The translations under genes were made by a program, and so were the position numbers. Source: Hymenobacter volaticus (lineage in GTDB: Bacteria > Bacteroidota > Bacteroidia > Cytophagales > Hymenobacteraceae). From it: a stretch of 64,000 nucleotides of DNA. The notes under the pieces were generated by a model that did no database searches, was not told where the DNA came from, and was given only the letters and a program-made list of their open reading frames with translations. This document shows positions 38,426 to 47,528 of the stretch, piece by piece (position 1 is the first letter of the stretch; each line of letters opens with the position of its first letter). The stretch is from positions 1,031,501 through 1,095,500 of the forward strand of contig NZ_CP095061.1 of assembly GCF_022921055.1 (NCBI RefSeq), written 5' to 3'.

Positions 38426-38459
38426 AAACGCCTGCTGTCGGATGACAGCAGGCGTTTTT
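38426..38459 (+). terminator. terminator of the receptor 2 unit
   Basis: Stem AACGCCTGCTGTC/GACAGCAGGCGTT with a GG-type loop of about 2 nt plus T5. It follows the small lipoprotein by about 38 bp. Confidence 0.9.
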
Positions 38460-38577
38460 CTTTTATATCTGCAAAGTCATGAACCGCATTGTAGCGTTAG
38501 AAGCTACGGTATCACTTTTTTTGTAGCTGACTTCATGCACATTGCGCCATTCCATTAGAAAAAAAAAGTCTTTTACC

Positions 38578-38607
38578 TTGTCAAATAGATATCTACCCGT
38601 ACTTTTG
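38578..38607 (+). promoter_or_regulatory. tRNA-Ala promoter
   Basis: TTG at 38578-38580, 19 bp spacer, TACTTTTG at 38600-38607: an exact match to the Bacteroidota housekeeping promoter (TTG, 19, TAnnTTTG). The tRNA begins about 40 bp downstream. Confidence 0.85.
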
Positions 38608-38646
38608 TCCCACTCAAACGCAACAGGCGAATGAGGTTTCCAAAAC

Positions 38647-38720
<74 letters not shown>

Positions 38721-38727
38721 CTCCTTG

Positions 38728-38758
38728 AAAAGCCTGACCTACACGGTTAGGCTTTTTT
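38728..38758 (+). terminator. tRNA-Ala terminator
   Basis: Stem AAAAGCCTGACC/GGTTAGGCTTTT with a 5-nt loop and six T's, 8 bp after the tRNA. Confidence 0.9.
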
Positions 38759-38806
38759 GTTTTCTGCCTTTGTACTTGTTTCCTCTCGAAAGGAACTTGT
38801 ATTAAT

Positions 38807-38842
38807 AAAAAAGCTGCCCCTGATTCCAGAGGCAGCTTTTTT
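38807..38842. terminator. cysK terminator
   Basis: Stem AAAAAAGCTGCC/GGCAGCTTTTTT with a 12-nt loop; T-tracts on both strands. It lies 22 bp beyond the cysK stop on the minus strand. Confidence 0.88.
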
Positions 38843-38863
38843 GTTACTGATCTATCTCGTAGG

Positions 38864-39783
38864 CTACACAAAAAGGCCCTCTACGGATAAGTACCGTTCG
38901 CCCGTATCATAGCAGAAGGTGAGTACTCGACCGCCCTGAGGTACTTCGTCCAACTTCTTGGCCACAGCAGCTAATGAAGCTCCTGAAGAGACGCCTATGA
39001 ATATACCTTCCTCGCGAGCAGCGCGCCGAGTCATATCAAAGGCTTCTTGCTGGCTTACCTGAATGGTGCCATCAAGAACCTCGCGGTGCAGGTTGGCTGG
39101 AATAAAGCCAGCTCCGATACCTTGGATGGGGTGGGGACCAGGCGCACCGCCACTGATAACCGGCGAGAGTTCCGGCTCGACGGCAAATGTCTTCATGTTC
39201 GGGAAAAGCGGCTTAAGCACTTCCGTAACGGCTGTGATGTGGCCACCCGTACCTACCCCGGTTATGTGATAATCGAAGCCTTCGGGCGCATCGCGCAGAA
39301 TCTCCTGTGCAGTTGTTTCGGCGTGTACTTTGATGTTGGCTGGGTTTTCGAATTGCATGGGCATCCAAGCGCCGGGCGTATCCCGCACTATTTCGTGCGC
39401 TTTTTCGATGGCGCCTTTCATGCCTTTTTCACGGGGCGTCAGTTCCAAATTGGCGCCGTAGGCTGCCATCAGTCGCCGCCGCTCTATCGACATAGATTCG
39501 GGCATTACCAACGTCAGCTTATAGCCTTTTACAGCTGCTACCATGGCTAAGCCTACGCCGGTATTTCCAGAGGTTGGCTCCACAATGAGGCTGTCTGGTG
39601 TTAGGATGCCGTCTTGCTCCGCTTGTTCAATCATGCTCAAAGCAATGCGGTCTTTGATGCTACCGCCGGGGTTAGCGCGTTCCAGCTTCACCCACACTTC
39701 CACATCGGGGCGGTGGGCAAAGAGTTTGTTGAGGCGCAATAGGGGGTGTTGCCTATGGTATCCAGAATGGATTGGGCTTTCAT
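38864..39783 (-). CDS. cysK: cysteine synthase, frameshifted at 39742-39746
   Basis: A 306-residue PLP enzyme that makes cysteine from O-acetylserine and sulfide. The PLP lysine is Lys44 in GGSIKDR, the phosphate-binding loop is [10 protein letters not shown], and GVGTGGHIT and ISSGA-type GVSSGAS segments follow. The ATG at 39783 gives [14 protein letters not shown], the classic CysK start, but that start is joined to the rest only if one C is added to the five-base run at 39742-39746; the product then reads [10 protein letters not shown]. Its partner cysE lies upstream in the same direction after a 99-bp gap; the two make cysteine from serine. Confidence 0.93.
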
Positions 39784-39882
39784 CTGAGAGTATGTAAGAA
39801 GGTGAGAGTAGTAGGTAAGAGAAGAGCGTTAAGGATTCACACTAAAAATGGTGAATTCTCTATTCTTGGCAAGTACAGGTTT

Positions 39883-40722
39883 CTAAATCGAGAAGGTCAG
39901 GTCGGCAGTAGGGTCCTCACTACGCGTGACGTGGATTTGAGCCCGGTGATACACGCGTGAGTGAGAAGGGACACTCTCCGTAAGCCAGACGTTGCCGCCG
40001 ATGATACTATAGCGGCCAATTACTGTGTTGCCGCCTAAAATGGTGGCTCCAGCATATAAGACTACATTGTCTTCAATGGTAGGATGACGCTTGATGCCCT
40101 GCAATTCTTTGCTGACACTCAGGGCCCCGAGCGTTACGCCTTGATATATCTTCACGTGAGCACCAATAACGGTGGTTTCTCCAATGACAATACCAGTGCC
40201 GTGGTCAATGCAAAACGAGGAACCGATGCGCGCGCCAGGGTGGATATCGACTCCAGTAAGTTGGTGCGCATGCTCACTGATCAGGCGCGGAACCCTGGGC
40301 ACATGCAGCAGATGCAAGGCATGGGCCACTCGGTGCATGGCCGTAGCATAGAAGCCTGGATATGTAGCAATGACCTCCTCAATGCCCTGCGCCGCCGGGT
40401 CGGCAGCCAAAACAGCGGCAGCATCGCGCAAGAGTTGTTCGCGCAAGGAGGGTAAGCCAGCCATAAAAGCGGCGGCTACGGCTGCGGGCGTGTCGGGCAT
40501 GGATACGCGGGCGAGCAGCGAAGCTAAATCAGTTTGAAATTGGCTTAGCGTAGCAGCTATGGCATCCGGACGGAGCAGCGGCTGGCTGGCTCGCTCGGGA
40601 AACAGTAATTCGAGTAGTAACTCGGCGAGCTGGCAAAAAGCAGGACCTGGTAAGGGCGTGGCTACCTGCTGGTGTGCCCGCGCTAGAGCCCGCACAAAAG
40701 GAGTATCAGAAGAAAAGGACAT
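39883..40722 (-). CDS. cysE: serine O-acetyltransferase
   Basis: A 279-residue enzyme that acetylates serine with acetyl-CoA, giving the substrate for CysK. A helical N-terminal region (about 1-150) is followed by a left-handed beta-helix of hexapeptide repeats: GVDIHPGARIGSSFCIDHGTGIVIGETTVIGAHVKIYQGVTLG. DHGTG and the histidine in the HPGA stretch belong to the catalytic site. The C-terminal extension (VYHRAQIHVTRSEDPTADLTFSI, ending in isoleucine) resembles tails that dock in CysK in other species. It is close to the plant/proteobacterial long form in its N-terminal length. It forms an apparent operon with cysK. Confidence 0.93.
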   Translation of the reverse strand: MSFSSDTPFVRALARAHQQVATPLPGPAFCQLAELLLELLFPERASQPLLRPDAIAATLSQFQTDLASLLARVSMPDTPAAVAAAFMAGLPSLREQLLRDAAAVLAADPAAQGIEEVIATYPGFYATAMHRVAHALHLLHVPRVPRLISEHAHQLTGVDIHPGARIGSSFCIDHGTGIVIGETTVIGAHVKIYQGVTLGALSVSKELQGIKRHPTIEDNVVLYAGATILGGNTVIGRYSIIGGNVWLTESVPSHSRVYHRAQIHVTRSEDPTADLTFSI

Positions 40723-40940
40723 AGAAAAACAGGCAGAACCAGCAATCTTGATTTACGCTTGCGCTAAGAAAAGGAGCCGAAAGAAACGCGCACCACTTCT
40801 GCAACAGCTCTCAACTAGCAACAACACGGAAAGTTCAACCCATAAAACGTAGTAACCGCAACCGAGCAGTCTGCGTTAGAAAGTCAGTCTTCCAATGAAG
40901 GCGCTGCATTCATTCGTACACTCACTTACGCTAGATTAAC

Positions 40941-41282
40941 ATGGCCGATACCACCATTACGAAAATTGATTCCACGAATTCACCGAAAGGTGCGGAAGGC
41001 GAAAAGTATTTGGCCTCCGGCATTCATGTAGCCATGCGCTTGTGGGAAGATGAAGAGCCAGGCGAGTCAAAAGAACCAGTTAGCCGTCCTTACGAAACAG
41101 TTGGGTATGTGCTGAAAGGAAGAGCCGAACTTCATTCAGAAGGCCAGATGGTATTGCTAGAACCCGGTAATTCGTGGGTGGTACCCAAAGGTGCTGCGCA
41201 CACCTACAAAATCCTGGAAACTTTCTCGGCTGTTGAAGCCACTACGCCGCCAGCCCAAGCACACGGCCGCGACGGACACTAA
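40941..41282 (+). CDS. cupin-domain protein
   Basis: A 113-residue single-domain cupin. The core spans about residues 45-92: a strand with RPYETVGYVLKGRAEL, then MVLLEPGNSWVVPKGAAHTYKIL. The second cupin motif (P-x-G-x-x-H) is intact, while the first motif lacks its usual HxH pair, so the metal site would be incomplete. Small cupins of this type have varied roles (sugar or hormone-like binding, dioxygenase, or sensing), and no substrate can be inferred. It is divergent from cysE across about 218 bp and ends at a strong shared terminator. Confidence 0.82.
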   Translation: MADTTITKIDSTNSPKGAEGEKYLASGIHVAMRLWEDEEPGESKEPVSRPYETVGYVLKGRAELHSEGQMVLLEPGNSWVVPKGAAHTYKILETFSAVEATTPPAQAHGRDGH

Positions 41283-41301
41283 CTAGAACAGTGCACCACG
41301 C

Positions 41302-41345
41302 AAAAGGGGGTTCAACCGCACAACAGTGCGGTTGAACCCCCTTTT
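41302..41345. terminator. bidirectional terminator hairpin
   Basis: Perfect stem AAAAGGGGGTTCAACCGCAC and complement with a short loop (ACA area); A/T tracts on both sides. It serves the cupin gene and, overlapping its stop by two bases (41344-41345), the convergent cyclophilin-fusion gene. Confidence 0.92.
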
Positions 41346-43332
41346 ATTTTACTAACTCCACGCGCACTATTTTGTCGCCAATATCGAGGCGGTGTACGAC
41401 ATCCATACCTTTCACTACTTGAGCAAAAATAGTGTAGCGGCCGTCGAGGTGGGGAGTAGGCGTGTGCGTGATAAACCATTGGCAGCTTTCAGTGTCTTTG
41501 CCGGCCGAGGCTAGTCCTACTGCTCCTTCCCCGTAACGCAAATCCCCGAATTCCGAGCGCAGATTGTAATTGGTGCTACCCGAGCCGTCACCCCGCGGGC
41601 AGCCACCTTGCGCGACAAAGTTGGGTACTACTCTATGGAAGGTCTTGCCATTATAGAACCCTTGGCGCACCAGTTCCACGAAGCTAGCCACCGAGCCCGG
41701 CGCGTCGGCCACGTGCAATTGCATAAGAACCTCGCCCTTTGTCGTGCTTATTAACACCTGCTGCTGAACTGGAACAGAGCGCACCACAGCCCAATTGATG
41801 GGGTGGCTAGCAGCAGTGGCTACGGGCGCCGGAGTGGTAGGTTTATTCTGGAGGTAATCAAGGGTTTGTTGCAGCGCCAACCAGGCTTCCAGGTCGCGGG
41901 GCAGTACCAACTTGTCGCGGGCGGCAACTATGAAAGTTGTGTCGGGCAGTAACTGCCGTAAGTTTAGCTTAGGGTCACGTAGGGCCTCGGCGGCGGTACT
42001 CATGATGGTAACGTCGCCGCTACCCATGGCCCGGCGTATCGTAAGAGCAAAGGCAGCTTGTTGCGCTTCTGGGAAATCGGGCAGGCGGCGCATCGCTACC
42101 AGCGCCTCCATCCCATAAGAACCAACTACCAGCGGTTGTCCGCTGGCAAACGTAGCTTGCTCTATAAATTCATAGGCCGCTGGATCCTCACCTAAAGCCT
42201 TCAGCAAATATGCTTTCTCGTACGGATCGGTAGCGGCAGCATAGCGCTGTTGCACCGCCGTCCGGATAGCTCCCCGCTCGGTGCCGCCAAGTTTGAGCGC
42301 TGTGGCCAACAACGTAGCCCGCACACGCCAGTTGTTAAGCTTATTGGCTTTTTCTAGAAACAGTACACCTGGTTCGCCGCTGGCATGATTCAGGAAAAAT
42401 TCGGCTGCCGTTAACGCCACCTGGTTGCTCGGGTCAGATATAGCTTCCCACGCTGCCTCCTTCACTGGCGCGTACATAGTAGCGTTCATGGCCCGCAGTG
42501 CACTTACCCGCACCCGGTAGTCGGAATCACGACGGGCTAAGCCGACGAGCGTGGAAGCTATGGTAGGGCTTTTGACTTTACCTAATGCCGTAGTTGCCGC
42601 TGCCCGAACCACCGCATCACGGTCGGTGGTAGCAGTTGTCAGGGCTGTTTGATACGCAGTGAGGTCGAGGCGCGGGGTACGAGCCAAGGTAAAGGCAGCA
42701 CCTTGCCGAGCCGCCAGCGGCATTTGTTGGTCGAGCAAGGCTACTGCTCGAGCCACTGCCGCTTCGGAAGTAACGCCTCGGTTGCCGGCTCGGAGTAGGG
42801 CCCAAGCCTGTCCGGCCACAGAAGCCGTATCAGTACCAGAAAAACCTCGGACAAGTTGCCGCAAAGAAGTAGTGGTGACGCAACGGCCTAAGGCTTCAAA
42901 CAGATAACGCTGATCGGTAGGAGCAGAGGAAGACGAGGTAAGCCGCGCAACAAGTGGGGCTACTGCCGTTGAATCGCCCGTTTGGCCTAATGCATACGCT
43001 GTGGCTCGTCTAACACTTGGGTCGGCATCGGCAAGCAAAGGCTGCAAACTAGCAGTGGCTGCTTTGTCTTGTACCGAAGCCAATGCCAACGCCGCTGCCC
43101 GCCGATAACGTACGTCAGCATTAGCCAGGTAAGGTAGTAATGCTGCCGTGTTACGCTCGTCCTGAGCGGTTGTAATAGCGCGCAACGTGGCATCATCAAA
43201 CGGATTGGCGGCAGCTTGTGCTGTAAGCGCAGCAGTTTTCGGCGAAGAAGTGGTGCAAGCTGCTAGTGCAGCCAGCAAGCTAGTCCAACAAACTAAGCTG
43301 GCTAACTTATTCAAACGAGTACATAGAATCAT
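41344..43332 (-). CDS. HEAT-repeat / cyclophilin fusion lipoprotein
   Basis: A 662-residue lipoprotein (lipobox AALAAC, Cys26). After a short linker, residues about 45-500 are a long alpha-solenoid of HEAT-type repeats (such as PSVRRATAYALGQTGDSTAVAPLVARL and DYRVRVSALRAMNA). Residues about 525-662 form a bacterial cyclophilin domain, with TTKGEVLMQLHV, the catalytic arginine in FHRVVPNFVAQGG, and CQWFITHTPTPHLDGRYTIFAQVV. It should be a periplasm-facing peptidyl-prolyl isomerase tethered to the membrane, with the solenoid binding clients. The combination is the interesting part: each domain is common, but the fusion suggests a chaperone for outer-membrane or secreted proteins. It is monocistronic. 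Confidence 0.9.
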   Translation of the reverse strand: MILCTRLNKLASLVCWTSLLAALAACTTSSPKTAALTAQAAANPFDDATLRAITTAQDERNTAALLPYLANADVRYRRAAALALASVQDKAATASLQPLLADADPSVRRATAYALGQTGDSTAVAPLVARLTSSSSAPTDQRYLFEALGRCVTTTSLRQLVRGFSGTDTASVAGQAWALLRAGNRGVTSEAAVARAVALLDQQMPLAARQGAAFTLARTPRLDLTAYQTALTTATTDRDAVVRAAATTALGKVKSPTIASTLVGLARRDSDYRVRVSALRAMNATMYAPVKEAAWEAISDPSNQVALTAAEFFLNHASGEPGVLFLEKANKLNNWRVRATLLATALKLGGTERGAIRTAVQQRYAAATDPYEKAYLLKALGEDPAAYEFIEQATFASGQPLVVGSYGMEALVAMRRLPDFPEAQQAAFALTIRRAMGSGDVTIMSTAAEALRDPKLNLRQLLPDTTFIVAARDKLVLPRDLEAWLALQQTLDYLQNKPTTPAPVATAASHPINWAVVRSVPVQQQVLISTTKGEVLMQLHVADAPGSVASFVELVRQGFYNGKTFHRVVPNFVAQGGCPRGDGSGSTNYNLRSEFGDLRYGEGAVGLASAGKDTESCQWFITHTPTPHLDGRYTIFAQVVKGMDVVHRLDIGDKIVRVELVK

Positions 43333-43444
43333 GGCTCGCCCAAAATAGCCAAAATCCAGCAGCCAATAGTGACATACCTATTCAGGATCTAACTAGTGGT
43401 TTACCAACACAACCACAGAATGCCCTTGCTTGAACAGCACTTAT

Positions 43445-43513
43445 AGTGCCCTAAACACGACTCGGCCCGCTGCATTAATCTAATACAGCGGGCCGAGTCG
43501 TGTTTAGGGCACT
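43445..43513 (-). terminator. perfect 28-bp inverted repeat after the acyl-CoA-binding protein gene
   Basis: Arms 43445-43472 and 43486-43513, both 28 bp without mismatch, begin AGTGCCCTAAACACGACTCG; the loop is 13 nt. It starts two bases after the ACBP stop on the minus strand but lacks a T-tract, so it may act as a terminator or as an RNA end-protecting stem. Confidence 0.75.
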
Positions 43514-43515
43514 TC

Positions 43516-44016
43516 TTAATTTTGTTCGTCTTTCAGATGGTCTTCGCCTCCATACGGAGCACCTGCTGTAATATCACCTCGCAAGCCGCCTTGCGACACG
43601 CCCGGACCCGTATTAGGTTGTTGCGCTAAAGTGCTGTTTTCTTCGGTGGTATTTACTTGCGAACCGGTAGCAGGCTGTCCGTTGCCGGTGATAACCGAAG
43701 TGGCTTCGCCTACGGGACCTGCTAGCTCGTTCACTTTGTTTATGTACTCCTGGCGAGCTTCATCTTCGCTCATGCCTTTAAACTTGCTCCACGAGTCCCA
43801 CTGCGCCTGCGACATCCCGCTGGGGCCACTAGGATTCGACGGCGTATCGTCGCCTACCACGTCTTTTTCGGTGTCGTGGTCACCTTCAGTTGCTTGTTTG
43901 TAAAGACCATACAATTCGTTCATATGGGCAGCGGCTTTGTCGCCGGGAAGGTTGTCTACGCGCGATACAGCCGCTTCAAACTGCTGTTGCAGATTTAGAT
44001 TATCCTGAAGATTCAT
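43516..44016 (-). CDS. acyl-CoA-binding protein (ACBP) family
   Basis: A 166-residue protein whose residues about 8-98 follow the four-helix ACBP pattern: FEAAVSRVDNLPGD in helix 1, LYGLYKQATEGD in helix 2 (the tyrosines and lysine that contact the CoA ester), WDSWSKFKGMSEDEARQEYINKV in helices 3 and 4. It would bind long-chain acyl-CoA in the cytoplasm. Two features differ from the eukaryotic form: a polar 12-residue insert (DDTPSNPSGPSG) before helix 3, and a disordered Gly/Gln/Asn-rich C-terminal tail of about 65 residues. It faces the AsnB gene divergently and ends at a 28-bp inverted repeat. No signal peptide is present. Confidence 0.85.
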   Translation of the reverse strand: MNLQDNLNLQQQFEAAVSRVDNLPGDKAAAHMNELYGLYKQATEGDHDTEKDVVGDDTPSNPSGPSGMSQAQWDSWSKFKGMSEDEARQEYINKVNELAGPVGEATSVITGNGQPATGSQVNTTEENSTLAQQPNTGPGVSQGGLRGDITAGAPYGGEDHLKDEQN

Positions 44017-44142
44017 AACAAAGGAGGTGGCTGAAGAGTGAAAAGTACCTTATGTACTAAGCTCGCCCAGCTTTGGTTGCAAGGCCCGCCTTGCTACTTT
44101 TTCACTCAACAAGTCCTCAGACTTCGTACTTTTACCCACCAT

Positions 44143-46080
44143 ATGTGTGGAATAACTGGACTATTCGCTTTCACTGATACAGGCCGTAATGCGCTGGCTG
44201 GACTGCCCGCATCTACCGACGCCATTATTAGCCGAGGGCCTGATTCGCAAGGACACTTCGTGTATGACCGTTGTGGGCTTGGTTTTCGGCGACTCGCTAT
44301 TCTCGATTTATCAGCCGATGGGAACCAGCCGATGACCGATGAGTCGGGCCGGTACACCATCGTCTTCAACGGGGAGATTTTCAACTTCCGGGAGCTGCGG
44401 CAGCGGCTCATGAACAAAGGGTACCAGTTTCACTCCCAGACGGATACCGAGGTTATTCTTCGCCTTTACATCACTGAAGGACGAGGGTTCCTGAAAAAGC
44501 TGAACGGCTTCTTCGGCTTGGCTATTTACGACAAAGAAGAAGACTCGCTGTTCATTGCCCGCGACCGGATGGGGGAGAAGCCCGTACTCGTGTACCGCGA
44601 CGAGGACAAGTTCATGTTTGCCTCCGAGATGAAGTCGCTGATGGCGCTAGGCATTCCGCGCAAGCTCGACTATGTAGCATTGAGTCACTATTTGCAGCTC
44701 AACTACATTCCGGGGCCAGCTACTATTTTCAAGGGCGTGAAAAAGCTACTGCCCGGCCACTACCTCTATATCAAGGGGAAGAAAGTAGTGCGCAAACGGT
44801 GGTATAAAATTCCCTACGACCCGAAAAAAGTCGAGAAAAACAAACTCAGCTACGAGCAGCAGCAAAGCAAGCTAGTAAGCCTGCTAGATGATGCTACTGC
44901 CCGCCGCTTAGTAGCCGATGTTCCCTTAGGCGCATTTCTAAGCGGTGGCATCGACTCAAGTGTGATTGTCGCGTTGGCTTCGCGGCATACCGAACACCTG
45001 AACACGTTCAGCATCGGCTACCGCGACGAGCCGTTCTTCGACGAAACGAAGTATGCCAAGCTAGTTGCCGATAAGTACAAGACCAACCATACGGTTTTCT
45101 CGCTTTCCAACCAGGACCTCTACGAACATATTTTCGAGGTGCTGGATTACATTGACGAGCCGTTTGCCGACTCATCAGCCCTGGCAGTATACATCCTCAG
45201 CAAACGCACTCGTGAAAAGGCAACCGTTGCTTTATCCGGCGACGGTGCCGACGAAATGTTTGCTGGCTATAACAAGCACATGGGCGAGTTCCAGGTGCGC
45301 AAAGGTGGCTTTAAAGCAGAGGCAGTAACAGGATTGAACTTGCTTTGGGAGATACTTCCCAAATCGCGCAATTCATTTTTTGGTAACCGGGTGCGGCAGT
45401 TTCAACGGTTTTCGCGGGGCATGCTTAGTGGCCCCAAAGATCGGTATTGGGATTGGGCTACTTTTGCCTCAGCCGCCGATGCTCGTGGTTTGCTTAGCGC
45501 CGACGCGCGCCGTAAAGTGGGCAAAAAGCTCGCTGAAAAGCGCCGCAAAGACATTCTAGAAAACCTGCATGCCCAGGGCGACTTGAATGAGGTATTGCTG
45601 ACCGACATGCAACTCGTGTTGCCTTACGACATGCTGACCAAGGTGGACCTCATGAGCATGGCCAATTCGTTGGAAGTCCGTCCGCCTTTCCTCGACCCCA
45701 ACGTAGTGCGTTTTGCTTTCAGCCTGCCCGTCGAAAGTAAAATAGACGCGAATATGAAGAAGCGCATCGTGCAAGATGCGTTCCGCCCCATGTTACCCGA
45801 AGAGCTGTATAAGCGCCCTAAACACGGGTTCGAGGTGCCTTTGCTGAAGTGGTTTCGCGGTGAACTTCGGCCTCTTATCGAAGACGACCTATTATCCGAT
45901 GCCTTTGTTGAGGCGCAAGGTATCTTCGATGTAAATGCAGTCCGGGCATTGAAAACACAGCTTTTCTCTCGCAGCCCGGGCGACGTACACGCCCGCATTT
46001 GGGCTCTAATTGTATTTCAACACTGGTGGAAACGCTACATGATGGCCACTGTGCCACAAGTAGCCAACTCCGTTGTATAA
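44143..46080 (+). CDS. asnB: asparagine synthase-type amidotransferase
   Basis: A 645-residue class II glutamine amidotransferase fused to a synthetase domain. The start is the ATG at 44143: the second residue must be the catalytic cysteine (MCGITG), so the GTG frame from 44038, despite an AAAGGAGGT sequence before it, gives an N-terminal extension that would abolish activity. The glutaminase domain (1-190) has FNGEIFNF; the ATP-binding domain has LSGGIDSS near residue 266-273. Enzymes of this family either make asparagine or, in polysaccharide loci, amidate sugar acids. Here it opens the locus 27 bp before UDP-glucose dehydrogenase, so transfer of an amide to a uronic acid is a serious alternative. 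Confidence 0.9.
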   Translation: MCGITGLFAFTDTGRNALAGLPASTDAIISRGPDSQGHFVYDRCGLGFRRLAILDLSADGNQPMTDESGRYTIVFNGEIFNFRELRQRLMNKGYQFHSQTDTEVILRLYITEGRGFLKKLNGFFGLAIYDKEEDSLFIARDRMGEKPVLVYRDEDKFMFASEMKSLMALGIPRKLDYVALSHYLQLNYIPGPATIFKGVKKLLPGHYLYIKGKKVVRKRWYKIPYDPKKVEKNKLSYEQQQSKLVSLLDDATARRLVADVPLGAFLSGGIDSSVIVALASRHTEHLNTFSIGYRDEPFFDETKYAKLVADKYKTNHTVFSLSNQDLYEHIFEVLDYIDEPFADSSALAVYILSKRTREKATVALSGDGADEMFAGYNKHMGEFQVRKGGFKAEAVTGLNLLWEILPKSRNSFFGNRVRQFQRFSRGMLSGPKDRYWDWATFASAADARGLLSADARRKVGKKLAEKRRKDILENLHAQGDLNEVLLTDMQLVLPYDMLTKVDLMSMANSLEVRPPFLDPNVVRFAFSLPVESKIDANMKKRIVQDAFRPMLPEELYKRPKHGFEVPLLKWFRGELRPLIEDDLLSDAFVEAQGIFDVNAVRALKTQLFSRSPGDVHARIWALIVFQHWWKRYMMATVPQVANSVV

Positions 46081-46107
46081 TTTGTTCTCTCGCCTCACAC
46101 ACACCTT

Positions 46108-47466
46108 ATGAAAGTAGCAGTAGTCGGCACCGGTTATGTTGGTTTGGTAACTGGTACTTGTTTCGCCGAGGTAGGTATGGATGTCACCTGCATTGATATC
46201 GATCAAAAAAAGATTGATAACCTCAAGCAGGGAATTCTGCCAATCTATGAACCAGGCCTCGAAGAAATGGTAACGCGCAACGTTTCAGCGGGGCGCTTGC
46301 ACTTCACTACCAACTTGGGCGAAGGCATCAAAGATTGCGATGTGGCGTTTATTGCCGTAGGAACTCCCCCAGGCGAAGATGGCTCTGCCGATTTAAAGTA
46401 CGTGTTGGCAGTAGCCCGCGGTATCGGTGAAAATATGAACGGTTACACGGTTGTGGTAACCAAAAGCACCGTACCAGTTGGCACGGCTGCTAAAGTTCAC
46501 AATGAACTGACGCAAGCGCTTGAGAAGCGCGGAGCTAATATCGAGTTTGATGTAGCATCCAATCCCGAATTCCTGAAGGAAGGCGCTGCCATTGATGACT
46601 TCCTGAAGCCCGACCGTATTGTGGTAGGGGTTTCATCGGAGCGAGCCGAGGAAGTAATGAGCAAGCTTTACAAGCCTTTCTTGCTCAATGGCCACCCGAT
46701 TATCTTCATGGATATCCCGTCGGCTGAGATGACGAAATATGCTGCTAACTCTATGCTGGCAACCAAGATTTCGTTTATGAACGATATTGCCAACTTATGC
46801 GAAATCATGGGAGCTGACGTGAACATGGTGCGCAAAGGCATTGGTTCTGATGCTCGAATTGGCACTAAGTTCATCTATCCAGGCATCGGATATGGCGGTT
46901 CGTGTTTTCCGAAGGACGTAAAGGCGCTTATCAAGACTGCTGCCGAAAATGGCTATCAGATGCAAGTATTGCAGGCGGTAGAGAGCGTGAACGAAGCCCA
47001 GAAAGAAGTGCTTTTCGATAAAGTGAAAAAGCATTTCGGCGGTGAACTGGAAGGCCGGAAAATCGCCGTATGGGGGTTATCGTTCAAGCCCAAAACGGAC
47101 GATATGCGAGAAGCTCCTTCATTGGTTATTATCGAGAAGTTGCTAGCACACGGTTGCTCCGTATCGGTGTATGATCCTGTTGCCATACCAGAAGCCAAGC
47201 ACTCGTTAGGAGATACGGTTAAGTATGCAAAAGATCAATTCGAAGCGCTTGTTGATGCTGATGCATTACTTGTTGTGACCGAGTGGCCAGAGTTCCGTTC
47301 ACCAAGCTTCGAAGTAGTTGGTAAGCTCCTTAAGCAAAAGGTTATTTTCGACGGTCGTAACATCTACGATCCACAGGAAATGAAAGAAATCGGTTTTGCC
47401 TACCATTGCATTGGTATCCGCACCGACCACAAGGAACCCGTAGCAGCGGCAAGCGAAAAACATTAG
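46108..47466 (+). CDS. ugd: UDP-glucose 6-dehydrogenase
   Basis: A 452-residue enzyme oxidising UDP-glucose to UDP-glucuronate with NAD. The N-terminal Rossmann domain starts [21 protein letters not shown]; the substrate region carries [10 protein letters not shown] and SNPEFLKEG; the active-site cysteine is Cys266 in [10 protein letters not shown]; and the C-terminal domain begins at [17 protein letters not shown]. Every expected motif is present and the length is normal. It is followed, 62 bp later, by UDP-glucuronate decarboxylase, which uses its product. Confidence 0.95.
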   Translation: MKVAVVGTGYVGLVTGTCFAEVGMDVTCIDIDQKKIDNLKQGILPIYEPGLEEMVTRNVSAGRLHFTTNLGEGIKDCDVAFIAVGTPPGEDGSADLKYVLAVARGIGENMNGYTVVVTKSTVPVGTAAKVHNELTQALEKRGANIEFDVASNPEFLKEGAAIDDFLKPDRIVVGVSSERAEEVMSKLYKPFLLNGHPIIFMDIPSAEMTKYAANSMLATKISFMNDIANLCEIMGADVNMVRKGIGSDARIGTKFIYPGIGYGGSCFPKDVKALIKTAAENGYQMQVLQAVESVNEAQKEVLFDKVKKHFGGELEGRKIAVWGLSFKPKTDDMREAPSLVIIEKLLAHGCSVSVYDPVAIPEAKHSLGDTVKYAKDQFEALVDADALLVVTEWPEFRSPSFEVVGKLLKQKVIFDGRNIYDPQEMKEIGFAYHCIGIRTDHKEPVAAASEKH

Positions 47467-47528
47467 GCGACCAGCTTTTTCTTTCACCTCATAAAGCTTG
47501 CAGCATTTTGCTTGCGGCTTCAACTACT

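Noticed and set aside
44023..44142. GTG start at 44038 with an AAAGGAGGT Shine-Dalgarno-like sequence for AsnB
   Set aside because: It would place 35 residues before the catalytic cysteine, which must be N-terminal after Met removal. The start at 44143 is required.
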